NCBI GenBank assembly: GCA_037127255.1
Contig: JBANSL010000003.1
Span: 22,654,314-22,718,313 of the forward strand
Direction: 5' to 3'
Length of the DNA stretch: 64,000 nucleotides
From: Persicaria tinctoria
Taxonomy: Eukaryota; Streptophyta; Magnoliopsida; Caryophyllales; Polygonaceae
The first letter of the stretch is position 1, and every line of letters begins with the position of its first letter. Made by a program: the position numbers and the translations under genes. This document shows positions 54,690-64,000 of this stretch, piece by piece. The notes under the pieces are model-generated. The model was not told where the DNA came from and searched no databases. It saw nothing but the letters and a program-made list of their open reading frames with translations.

Positions 54690-56690
54690 TAACAAAAATG
54701 CAGTCCAAAAAGATTTTGCAGACGATCTTTACCGATTCCTTGAATTGGTAAATAAAGAGCGGCCATTTCGGGGTTCGAGCAAGAGATCTATGGGTACTAC
54801 CCACAAGTCCTTTTCGGTGAGCCATTCCGGAATGGTTATCTTTATCGATTCTGCACATATAATCTAAACACAATAAATAATGGGGGCATTTTTCAGTTGT
54901 CAAAACCAAGCTCCAACCCCTTTGTTTTCAAGTAAGAAAAAATTTAGTCTATTTTTAATTTCAGATTCAGGGATTAATATAACTGTTTCTCTCTTCCCTT
55001 GACTCATGAAAAAGTAACTATCTTACAAATTTTGTGTGTAAAATCTGATTCATTTTCCATCTATTCCACGCTACTCAAACAAACAAGGCCTAAAAATATT
55101 CTCTGGATGGCAGCAAGAGGTTGTAATTCAAGTACAACTAGAAACTACAAAGAACACAAACTAAATAGGTGGAAATCCAAGTTATAGTTTAAAGACAAAT
55201 CACATCAGCAACAAAAGGAGAAACACCCAAACAGCATGGGTGATCAATCCTACAACCAAGAGCAGTTCAGTTCTTCATAGCAAAAGCTTCTATATTCAAG
55301 TTTAAACACCAATTTCTTCTACACAAACCAAATTCCAAGCATATTCAAGGTGGTATGCGTGACGAATCCGTCTTTTGTCTATTGATGGTATTCGAATGCA
55401 GGGTGCTTTACCATAGGTACCTAATGAAAACAACGACAAATTATGAAGTTGAACAAGATCGATACTGCAATAATCGTAAGTGAAACCGGGCATCAACATA
55501 TACTACTTTAATGGGTATGGCTTTGTATTTGAGCTGAGTACGATGATGTTAGATGGAAAGAATACTAATTCAGGCTCTAAATGTGAACCCGTGCAATGAT
55601 TTAATTTCCATTTTTTTAAACAAACAATGGTTCCTTAATTTTTGGGAGCAAGCAATGGTCCAAAACAAGGTAGGATAAATGGATAATGCTAGCTACACTC
55701 GCTGAAGTTACAATGCCTTCAAAGGAAAGACAGTGTTACAAATGCGGTGTCAGATAAACACATGCTAATTACTTTCTAGCACATATCTTCTCAGACTTAC
55801 TTATTGACACTTCCTTGATATCTGAGGAACAGATTTAGCTGTTTTGTTCATGGATCTTTAAAACCAAGTTTCGAGTATGAACTATGGTTACTAAACATCC
55901 ACAATGAAAAGAACTTATCTGCTACGGCATCAGTTACCTCTCAAACGCCACAAGCACTGTGCAGCCTTTGATTTTCAAGGTCAGAAACTGACACATTCTT
56001 AATTGACAAAAACACAAATACAACAATGTAGGGTATACGCATTTTCTAATACCTACACACCCTAGCCAATTTTTTTTTATCAGATATTTACATCCACCCT
56101 TGAATAGGTAAATAAAGAGGGGTCATTCCAGGGTTCGAACCGGGATATTACATCCACCCCGCCAATACTACAACATGAAAACGAGTTACCTATGAAACTT
56201 ATCCCTAACAGGTGTGACTCAATGTGATAACCATCTCAAGTATGCATGAATAAAAGGCAAAAATGCATAGTGCACGAGTTCCCACTAGATGCTAAATCCA
56301 TATGGCCAGAACACCATGAAAGATATTATAGCTCTAATTTCTAACATTTTGCACGAGAGCCTGCACATACGAGTGGTTACTGCAGCAATCACGCAATTTC
56401 AGCTAAGCCTTTATCAAACAGTTTTTTGTCCAAGTTTAAGAGTACTATGTCAGACTATTTAGCCTCATTTATCTCAATTGATATACAAAGGTGCAGGAAT
56501 ACACACTATACTATCCACATAGAATTGAATTGTGCCTCAAAATCAAGAATATTGAACTAACAAGCTTTGAACTTTGGAGCCCAACCAGCAATCATCCCCA
56601 ACAAGCAAGTGCACTGATTTCAGATCATAATTCAGCATTCATCTAAGCAAAAGAACGATTTCAATATGTGCAAATGAGGTAGGAGGTTAT
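54690..56690. other. 3' side of the ssSPT gene, no further gene seen
   Basis: AT-rich. Two related 45-bp motifs (GGTAAATAAAGAG...GGGTTCGA) at about 54748 and 56107 carry a B-box-like GGTTCGAACC and might be SINE remnants. The minus-strand open frame at 55499-55302 has no recognisable motif. Confidence 0.4.
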
Positions 56691-56700
56691 AACAGCCGAG

Positions 56701-56973
56701 TTACCTCTTGGAGAGTTCAGAGACCTGTCGTGAAGTATTATAGAAAATGAACCACATAAGGACAATGATCAGAGTATCTGCAGATGTTAAGGAACCCTAG
56801 ATCGGCAAAATCAAAGATTCCATCTAATGAAATAGCAATACGAGTTAAATTCAAATCAAGGAGCAAGGGATCTTGCGAAGAAGGATACTGAAGAGGTAAC
56901 GCTCCCACCAATCAAGCATGTAGAGTCCAAAAGTGACATTGTAAAGATAGATCTTGCGCTTAACCCAATCCAT
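56701..56973 (-). CDS. ssSPT: small subunit of serine palmitoyltransferase (ssSPT-like)
   Basis: Two exons, 56973-56889 and 56777-56701, join at CTTCA|GT...AG|ATACT to give 53 residues. They read MDWVKRKIYLYNVTFGLYML, then DWWERYLF across the splice to NTLIIVLMWFIFYNTSRQVS. Plant ssSPT proteins are 55-60 residue, single-membrane-span activators of the LCB1/LCB2 enzyme that makes long-chain bases from serine and palmitoyl-CoA in the ER. The invariant YNVTFGLYMLDWWERYLF block and the membrane span are intact, and the intron position after LF is as I recall for the family. A leader intron (57115-56996, GTAAGC...TTTCAG) precedes the ATG. The leader is cut off at the hAT end 57196. Confidence 0.85.
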
Positions 56974-57115
56974 GGCTCCCAACTGGATTTCACGCCTGAA
57001 ACAATCGCGGAAAACACACACAAACAATCATTGATTACGCAGATCGGGAAACTCAAAACGGAGGATTTCGCAAAACAAAAGACCTATGAATCTGAAATGG
57101 AATGGTTTTGCTTAC

Positions 57116-57194
57116 CTGATGCTGAACCAATTGCGAGGAATTCGAACACGCAACTACGAGAGATCTGTGCGAGGTCGGAAGGTAGAAATGTCAA
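57116..57194 (-). promoter_or_regulatory. ssSPT 5' leader exon, truncated by the hAT arm
   Basis: Leader sequence ending GCATCAG|GTAAGC, followed by the 120-bp leader intron. Its upstream side is the 8-bp sequence ATGTCAAG and then hAT DNA, so the native promoter is not present here. Confidence 0.55.
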
Positions 57195-57195
57195 G

Positions 57196-57884
57196 CAGGG
57201 CCGTACCTGAGATTTCGAATGCCTGAGGCGAGATAAAGAAATTGGGCCTTATGAAATAAGAGTTGTTTGCTTTCTCACTGAATTTGCACATCAGATGAAT
57301 ACACGTAGCCATTACAAGCCAAATTTCAATGGTTAAACACAGGGAGCCAATATTTTAGCAAACATCAATAATAATTCCAACATAAATTCAAATCCTAAAT
57401 ATACAAAATCAATTCCAATCCTAATTCCAAAAACCTAATTACTAAAATCTTACAAATCAATCCAAATCATTCCAAAAACCTAGGAAGAAATTGAAGAAAT
57501 TATACCTGATTTCGAATTAGAACTTGGAAGAATCGGATTTTGTCTTTGGACAATTGAGAGTGAGTCGCCGCTTGTCGGAGCCGAGAATACGGTGGGAGTA
57601 GAGTGAGAGAGCGACAACCGGCAGGAAGGAGGTTGCGGACTGTGGTTGGAAGGAGAGGGGGGCCTGGGAGGAGAGAGTGGTTCGTGGTTGACGCCGGTGG
57701 TCGCTGTTCCTGGTCGTAATCGGAAAGAGAGGGGAGTCTGGCTGCCTCTTCTGAGAACTCCAGATCCTAGCCGCCTGCGGTTGGAGAGAGAAGGGCATAT
57801 ACTCTCCCCCATTTGCAACGCAGCGTTTCACCTGTTGTGGCCCAGCTGTCTGATTCCATTTTTCATTTTATTTTGCAACGCATA
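57196..57884. mobile_element. right arm of the hAT inverted repeat (second hAT copy, truncated)
   Basis: 689 bp, starting CAGGGCCGTACCTGAGAT next to ATGTCAAG and fading at an (AT)n tract. No second terminus (CAGAGCC, reversed) follows in the next kilobase, so this copy is truncated at the tract. It lies about 35-150 bp upstream of the probable eS17 transcription start. Confidence 0.85.
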
Positions 57885-57914
57885 TATATATATATGCGTT
57901 TACCACACCCAGCC

Positions 57915-58043
57915 ACTGACCTATTTATGCGAACTAGGTTTCTCATCTCCCACCCTCTTTTATACCCTACCGTGCTCTCTACCGCACTCCCTTTGTTTCC
58001 TTGGAGGCGCTCTCGTTCTAGGATCCTCCAGGTTCAATCCACG
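57915..58043 (+). promoter_or_regulatory. eS17 core promoter and first leader exon
   Basis: TATTTATG near 57921 and TTTTATACC near 57958 are TATA-like. A CT-rich leader (CTCTCTACCGCACTCCC) follows, ending at a donor (CCACG|GTATGT) about 58043. A leader intron and CT-rich start are usual for plant ribosomal protein genes. Confidence 0.5.
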
Positions 58044-58928
58044 GTATGTTCCAGTTCTTATCTTCAATTGATTTAGAATTTGTGTTTCGCTCGCCTACTT
58101 TGTTTCAATTAGAGAGAAGACGTTTTCAGATCCGAAAACGGATCAACTTATTCTCTTTTGGTCGCTGCATAACCAGTTCAGCGTCTATTGGTAGATTCTT
58201 TTGCTGTCGTCTCTGATTTAGTTTTTCTACTTCTTTGAATGTATCTTATAGTATGTTGTAGGGATTTTCCAGCTAGAAATATCGATTGAGTTAATGCCGC
58301 TATTTATTCAGGGCTTTATTGTGAACTCATTGAAAGTAATTGTCTTCATGGATTATCATTAGGAAATTAGCTGTTGTGGTTCACATCTGGCTTTTGATTA
58401 CTCGTTTGTGTTTGGTTTGGCGAACTTCTCTGTTAGTTTCTATTTTAACTGCTTCAAGCGCTGAGAGTAAGTTGATTTGGAAGTGTGAAGGTTTCCTTTC
58501 TGTCAAAAAGGATGAACTTCACCAATTTAAGGACTTATTGATTCTATATTACTTTTGTAAACTAATTCCTGTAGTTATTTGTCTCAATTTCATCCCTAGT
58601 GGTTAACTGTATTTTCTGTGATATTACTATTGTGCTAGTCGGTTTCTTTCAGCTATACTTTCTGGAATAAGATTTCTGATTATGTGCCTCTGGAATTGCC
58701 ATCAATATAAAAAAATTAATCGGGTTTTGCTTTGTGAAAATATGATGCAGCTTGTTCCAACAGCAATCCTAAACTCTCTGTTAGTGTCTAATTGAACTGC
58801 CTGACAATGTGTTGGCTTATCTTGAGTTATATGTCTCATTTTCATCTGCTGTGATTGGGGTTGTGTTGGATTTTTAATGGAATACTGAAGTGATTTGTAT
58901 AAATGCCCAGGTAAGTTAGGGAATCAAG

Positions 58929-59345
58929 ATGGGTTGCGTTCGTACCAAGCTTGTCAAGAAGTCTTCCCGCAATGTCATTGAGAAGTACTACTCTCGGATG
59001 ACCATGGATTTCCACACCAACAAGAAGCTGTTGGAGGAGGTTGCCATCATCCCCACCAAGCGTCTCCGCAACAAGATTGCTGGGTTCTCCACCCATCTCA
59101 TGAAGAGGATCCAGAAGGGCCCTGTTCGTGGCATCTCACTGAAGCTGCAAGAGGAGGAGCGCGAGCGTCGCATGGACTTTGTGCCCGCTGAGTCTGCAAT
59201 CAAGACCGACTCCATTGCTGTGGACCCTGAAACCCTTGAGATGCTTTCAGCTCTTGGCATGTCTGAACTCCCTGGTGTCACTGAGGCCAAGCCAGAGTCC
59301 ATGGCACCTCCCCCATTCGCCCAACGCGGACCAAGGAGGTACTAG
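58929..59345 (+). CDS. RPS17: 40S ribosomal protein S17 (eS17)
   Basis: 138 residues, [20 protein letters not shown]..., with the basic N-terminal half ([40 protein letters not shown]) and C-terminal DFVP and FAQRGPRRY of plant eS17. It is a structural protein of the small subunit, located at the beak/head. The coding part is a single exon. The leader intron runs from about 58044 to an acceptor (ATGCCCAG) about 58910. Codon use is GC-richer than in its surroundings, typical of highly expressed genes. Confidence 0.97.
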   Translation: MGCVRTKLVKKSSRNVIEKYYSRMTMDFHTNKKLLEEVAIIPTKRLRNKIAGFSTHLMKRIQKGPVRGISLKLQEEERERRMDFVPAESAIKTDSIAVDPETLEMLSALGMSELPGVTEAKPESMAPPPFAQRGPRRY

Positions 59346-59399
59346 GAACTAGTTTTGTCGAGATTGTCGCAGAGTCTTGCATGCTCGGTTTGTGATTTC

Positions 59400-60550
59400 C
59401 GTATTTTGTTGGTTTTCTCATCAGTTTTATTATTCTTATATATAGCTAACTATTTAATCTATGTCTCACCATTTCCTTTACTACTTGGAATGAATATTTT
59501 GAAGCTTAATTTTAACCTAGGTGAACTTTGACCATATTAAATACAAAAGGATATCGATCCTTGCATCAAAATGAGCTTATTTCAAGAAAACCTAAATAAA
59601 ATGATCTAGATATTCATATTGCATGTATATAATGAAATTATTTATTTATAAAATCTATTATAAGCTTGTATAAACTGATATTATTTGGATTATTTCGCTA
59701 ATATATATGAGAGGAATAACTGAATAAGGTTTTCCAACTCATTTGATTTTCCTCGTTTAAATTCAGAAAATGTTAACAATAATCTAATTTCAACATAAAA
59801 TTTGGATTTTTTTTTTATCAAATTATTGGCATGACTAAACTCGTGCATAAAAATGTATTTAGATACTACAGATTTTATCATCAGTGTCAAAGTGTCACAG
59901 CAAAAATTATTGAGAGAATTGGATAATTTGTAATTTTGTACCCCGTTCACTATTGTTTTTAGTTTTTAGACCCTATAATAATTTTTTTTTTTGTTATATA
60001 GACTGTTTTATGTGTGTTATTACTAGTATGCCCTTAAATGATTTTAATTCTAAAAAAATAAATCCCGAAAGGGGTGAAAAAATCTTCAAAAATAGGATAA
60101 AGATTACAAAAAAAAATAGTTATCAATCCCTAATTCAACGCACTAGAATTATTATTTGACAAATCACTATTATTTAGCAACATAATCAAATAAAATAATA
60201 TGAATTAAAATGTCCACATTCGGAAATGAGTTTACAGTGAACCATTACATTATATTACACCAACAATAATTCATTTTAGTTCACTATAAGATATAATATT
60301 ACAATAATTAACATTTGATTTTTTATTGTATTACATTACAGAATTACAATATTTTATTCAATGTATGTACAATAGCTTATTTATTGGACTACATTAAGGA
60401 ATTACAATAGATTAGTTATTGTACCCAATTATGGAATTACATTAGGTTCTTTATTGTAGAGTATACTATACTTCATAATTATAATAATTAATTACAATAG
60501 CTTATTTATGTTTCCGGACCCGATTTCAAATTTTACTACATGAAATTACT
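59400..60550. other. AT-rich intergenic DNA
   Basis: No gene seen. From about 60190 to 61060 the sequence is a degenerate array around GGAATTACAATA and TTATTTATTG, in roughly 40-bp steps, into which the Stowaway at 60553 has inserted. Confidence 0.5.
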
Positions 60551-60552
60551 TA

Positions 60553-60777
60553 CTCCCCCCGTTCAACAAAACTTGACGTTTTACTATTAATACACGCTTT
60601 TTTAGGAGCTAAAAACTATATAAAATATCGACTTTTTAAATAATTTTTTTTAACGATTTCGTAGTTATTATTAATAAGTACAAATTTGTTAAAAAAAATA
60701 AATATTTTATATAGTTTTTATCATTCTAAAAAAGCGTGCATGAATAGTAAACGACAAGTTTTGTTGAACGGAGGGAG
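60553..60777. mobile_element. Stowaway/mariner-type MITE
   Basis: Ends CTCCCCCCGTTCAACAAAAC and inverse GTTTTGTTGAACGGAGGGAG, with TA on both sides (60551-60552 and 60778-60779). Length is 225 bp; internal blocks are shared with the other copies in this window. Confidence 0.9.
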
Positions 60778-61075
60778 TATTGTACTCTATTACGGAATTA
60801 CAATATTTTATTTATTTTACATTGTATTTCCTAACCCGATTATATATTTTACTAAAAGATGTCCTAATCGTCTAATTCTCTCTAATCTTTATTGTATTAC
60901 ACGATTAACTTAGCGTAACATGATTCATAAATGTTGTAATAAACATTACAATAAATTTAGGTATTTTAATGTTTAATGTAATCTTATTGCATCTACATAT
61001 TATAATGTAATGATTGTTGTATTTCACTATTCATGTATTGTAATGATTATAGTATTTTATTGTAATGGAAGAGGT

Positions 61076-64000
61076 TTTTTTTTTTTTTTTTTTTTTTGAT
61101 TAGGAAAAAATTTCGGGCGAGAAAGCTCTACCCGAAGGCATCCTTTCGGATGAGGTCAAGAAGACCAGGATTATTCTGAATATTAGTACCCCAGGCAGAG
61201 TGGCAAAGGTGTGCAACCTTATCAGCCACTCTATTGCCTATTCGGGGTACATAGAGGAAAGAAACTCTTTCCAGTTTTGCTAGAATAGTTGTAATATCGG
61301 ATAGAATAAGTTCGATTTTCCATAGACATTTTGTTTTCTTGTTGAGATGATCAATAATGATTCTTGAGTCCCCCTCAATTTGAAGTTTTGGTAATTCGTA
61401 AATTTATTGCGTTCTGTACCCCAAGTTTTAAAGCAAGAGCTTCAGCCTTTAAAGGACTTTGATTACCGAGTTTTTTATATCCTATGTTGATTGATCTACC
61501 TTCCCAGTCGCGGATAATAGTCCCAGCTGTGCTGACCATGTTTAAAAGGGAAGAGCCATCAAAATTCAGTTTGAGAGTTCCTCTGGGTGGCTTACGCCAT
61601 TTAATGTGTGTGTGCTGTGTTTTCTGTCGTCTATCGGGTCTAATTCGTGGCAGCACGTCCAAGTCAATCCCAAGTTCACCCTCGAAAGTAGAAGATTTAC
61701 TCCAATTTAACTCATGAGTTTTAATGATGTGGAGCGTGCTATCTCTACAGGGGATTGGAATCGACCTGAAGATATGTTGATTTCGAGAATGCCAAACAGT
61801 CCACCAGCAGAAAGCTAGTTTAGCTTTGGATATGTTATTGATGTTGTTCCCAATATAAGCCATAATTGGTTTGATGTCTCTCGAAAGTTGAAGCATCGCG
61901 GCAATAGTTGTTTTGGTGTTGGTTGGGAAATTGAGGAGAGAGGTCGTGTATTGGCATTCTAATAACAAATGGGCGTCATCTTCTGCCGCGCAGTTGCACA
62001 AACAGCAAGTGGTTAGCACCGAAACGTTTCGTTGTGCTAATCTAACGGTCGTGGAAAGACCATCCTGACTTATCTTCCATAAGAAGTTTTTAACCTTAGG
62101 TGGGATGTCCAGTTTCCAAATCCAGAAATTAGGATCAGGACACTGAGTTGGCTGTCCTGAAATCAGTTTATATGCACTCGAGGTGGAGAACCAACCCTCC
62201 CTGTCTGGCCACCAATATAGTCGGTCCTCAGAGGTAGCAACCGGCAAAGGAATATCGAGGATTTCATTGACAATGTTTGAAGGTAGCACCTGACAGAGTT
62301 TCTCAGACCACCATCTACCAGCCATAATATAGTCACTAACGGTTTCCTCAAGGTTAACAGAAGGAGGGCACTCACCTCTGGCAATCAGCGAGAGGCACGA
62401 GACCCAATTGTCAGACCAGAATTTTACCGTTTTTCCGTTTCCTATCGACCAGATCAGCCCGGTTTTGAAGGGCTCAATGAGGGTTGTCAATTTAGCCCAT
62501 TGCCAAGACGAGTCACCTTTCTTCCTATATTCCAATAAATTAGACGACCGAAGATACTTGTGTCTTATAATGGAAACCCATACATTATGAGGTTCAGCTA
62601 TAATTTTCCATAACAGTTTCATTTGGAGGGCTTCATTCATATCTTTGGATTTCCGAATTCCAAGTCCACCAACTCGTTTTGGTCTACAAATCCTATCCCA
62701 ACTGATAAGTGGACGGTGTTGAAGATCCTTATTCCAGAAAAACGTTCTGTTTACTTGATCTAATTCTTTATGTATTGAAGCCGGTAACATGAAGTTTTGC
62801 ATAGTGTATAGGGGTTTGGATGCTAAATTTGTGTTTATTAGGACAGCGCGACCTTGTTGCGATAGCGCATTAGCACGCCATTTACTCAATTGTTCTTTGG
62901 ATCTGCATATAATGTCCTCAAATGTTGCTTTACTTACCCTACCATTGATGATAGGGCAACCTAGATATTTCTCCAAGGAGGAGACATTTGAAATATTTAG
63001 ATAGTTACTTAGCTCGGCAATCTTTGCGTCCATAATACCTTTGGTTGCTTGGAAGCTAGATTTATGGTAATTAACCTTTTGACCAGAAACTTTACAGTAT
63101 GATTCAATTATTTTTCTAACTTTGTGTCCTGCCTCTGTAGTTCCTTTGGAGAAGATAATAATATCGTCCGCAAATGAGAGGAACGGGATACGGGGACCAC
63201 CACGTCCAAATGTGAAACCTAGTTGGCTTCTTTCCGAATTTGATTCCGCCGTAAGACTCCGTGCAAGAATCTCCGCACCGAGGATAAATAGAAAAGGGGA
63301 AAGGGGGTCACCCTGACGTATGCCCCTTGTCATATCCGTTGGGCCATTATTAACCAATATCGAGAACGAAACACTTGATACGCACTCCATAACCCAGGAT
63401 ATGAAGGTTGGGTGGAACCCAAACTTTTGGAGGACTCTTTTGGTGAAATTCCAGTCAACTCTGTCATATGCTTTTTCCATGTCAAGTTTTATCGCAAGCC
63501 AACCCACTCGGCCCTTACGAGATCTGAAAGAATGAAAAATTTCATGGGCTATGAGACATTGTCCTGTATAGCTCTATCTGATACAAAAGCCCCCTAAAGC
63601 GGGTGGATTAGTTTGCCAATGATAGCTTTGATCCTTTCGGTAAGTATCTTTGATATGATCTTATAAATTGTGGAACATAAACTGATTGGGCGATAATGAT
63701 TTGTGGCTGTTGGGTTATCTTTTTTTGGTAGGAGAGAGATGAAAGTATGGTTAATTTGCTTTAGAATTTTCCCAGATAAGAAAAATCCCTTAACAGCTTT
63801 AATAATGGAACTTCCAACAATATCCCAGCATTCTTTGTAGAATTCGGCAGTGAAACCATCCGGGCCAGGTGATTTGTTTTTACCAAGGTTAAATACTGCA
63901 GATTTTATTTATTTGTTGGACGGATGTCGGATGAGGAAATCGTTTTCCTCCACCGAGATAGACGGTTGTATGAGATTAAGCAACTCTTCTAATAATCTTT
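61076..64000 (-). mobile_element. L1-type LINE, 3' part, continuing past the right edge
   Basis: A 22-nt poly(A) tail (T-run at 61076-61097 on the plus strand) marks the 3' end. The minus strand then encodes RNase H (about 61600-61130), zf-RVT and reverse transcriptase up to the window edge. The RT fingers motif SPGPDGFTAEFY is seen near 63860, so the ORF2 5' end and ORF1 lie outside. The element is comparatively young (long clean tail, 710-codon open stretch) but carries disabling changes. Confidence 0.9.
61130..63950 (-). pseudogene. LINE ORF2 (reverse transcriptase - zf-RVT - RNase H), mutated
   Basis: The main open segment 63507-61375 begins in the RT palm: IKLDMEKAYDRVDW carries the first catalytic Asp, RQGDPLSPFLFILGAEIL follows, and SFADDIIIF is the catalytic FADD, intact. 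Then come NGRVSKATFEDI, the connection, zf-RVT (WIWKLDIPPKVKNFLWK...CCLCNCAAEDDAHLLLEC) and RNase H (LNFDGSSL; KAEALALKLGVQNAI). A frameshift at about 61375 moves the last RNase H part (EGDSRIIIDHLN; GNRVADKVAHL) into another frame, and stop codons interrupt the region upstream of 63507 (for example HPL-stop-GAF). It is therefore dead as written, although most motifs survive. Confidence 0.88.

Noticed and set aside
48407..57884. The two 689-bp arms as LTRs of a retrotransposon
   Set aside because: They are inverted, not direct; they end in hAT termini (CAGGGCCG) and lack TG...CA ends, a primer-binding site or gag-pol between them.
48407..57884. The whole 48.4-57.9 kb interval as one long-TIR transposon that captured genes
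   Set aside because: The 8 bp outside each arm do not match across this interval, whereas CTTGACAT links 35227 with 57195; inversion between two hAT copies fits better.

Overview
This is nuclear DNA from a flowering plant, most likely a eudicot. Evidence: intron-containing genes with GT-AG borders, a plant tRNA-Glu, plant-type eRF1 and eS17 genes, a homologue of the Arabidopsis At1g75140 membrane protein, and dense plant transposons (CTCCCTCC-ended Stowaway/mariner elements, MULEs, hAT, CACTA, Helitrons, L1-type LINEs). I cannot name the species.

Host genes that look intact are few: tRNA-Glu (16088-16159, +), an intronless At1g75140-like membrane protein (16510-18420, +), eRF1 (19540-20850, -, convergent with the previous gene), a four-exon 83-residue coiled-coil protein (52918-54245, +), a two-exon 53-residue small subunit of serine palmitoyltransferase (56701-56973, -) and ribosomal protein eS17 (58929-59345, +). 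The two small genes were assembled here from splice signals. Broken gene pieces include an exon at 1-187, a mannosyl-oligosaccharide glucosidase (GCS1) pseudogene (2678-3935, -), a BTB/POZ fragment (5157-5393, +), an LTO1 fragment inside a Helitron (43390-44213, -) and a partial copy of the At1g75140-like gene at 54.4-54.7 kb.

Layout: 0-16 kb is mobile-element rich (a Stowaway split by a MULE, a tRNA-ended element, several Stowaways, a MULE split by a Stowaway, Helitron ends). 16-22 kb holds the main genes. 23.3-28.0 kb is a CACTA deletion derivative with a 3-bp target duplication. 28.8-34.6 kb is LINE debris. 35.2-52.2 kb is a nest of insertions: one hAT element with matching 8-bp flanks on its host sequence, invaded by two gene-fragment-carrying Helitrons (each itself invaded by a hAT) and by a MULE, which is invaded by a second tRNA-ended element. 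52.2-57.2 kb is a host block carrying the two small genes, lying between two 689-bp inverted hAT arms; the target-site evidence indicates that this block has been inverted. eS17 follows, then AT-rich DNA and a LINE that runs off the right edge.

The most unusual items are (1) two elements (1809-2567 and 49705-50182) whose ends are inverted tRNA-like sequences with intact Pol III A and B boxes but abnormal anticodon arms, (2) the inferred inversion between hAT arms that cut the ssSPT gene off from its upstream region, and (3) three MULE families whose long terminal repeats are built from short internal modules. All assignments come from reading the sequence; no database search was run.
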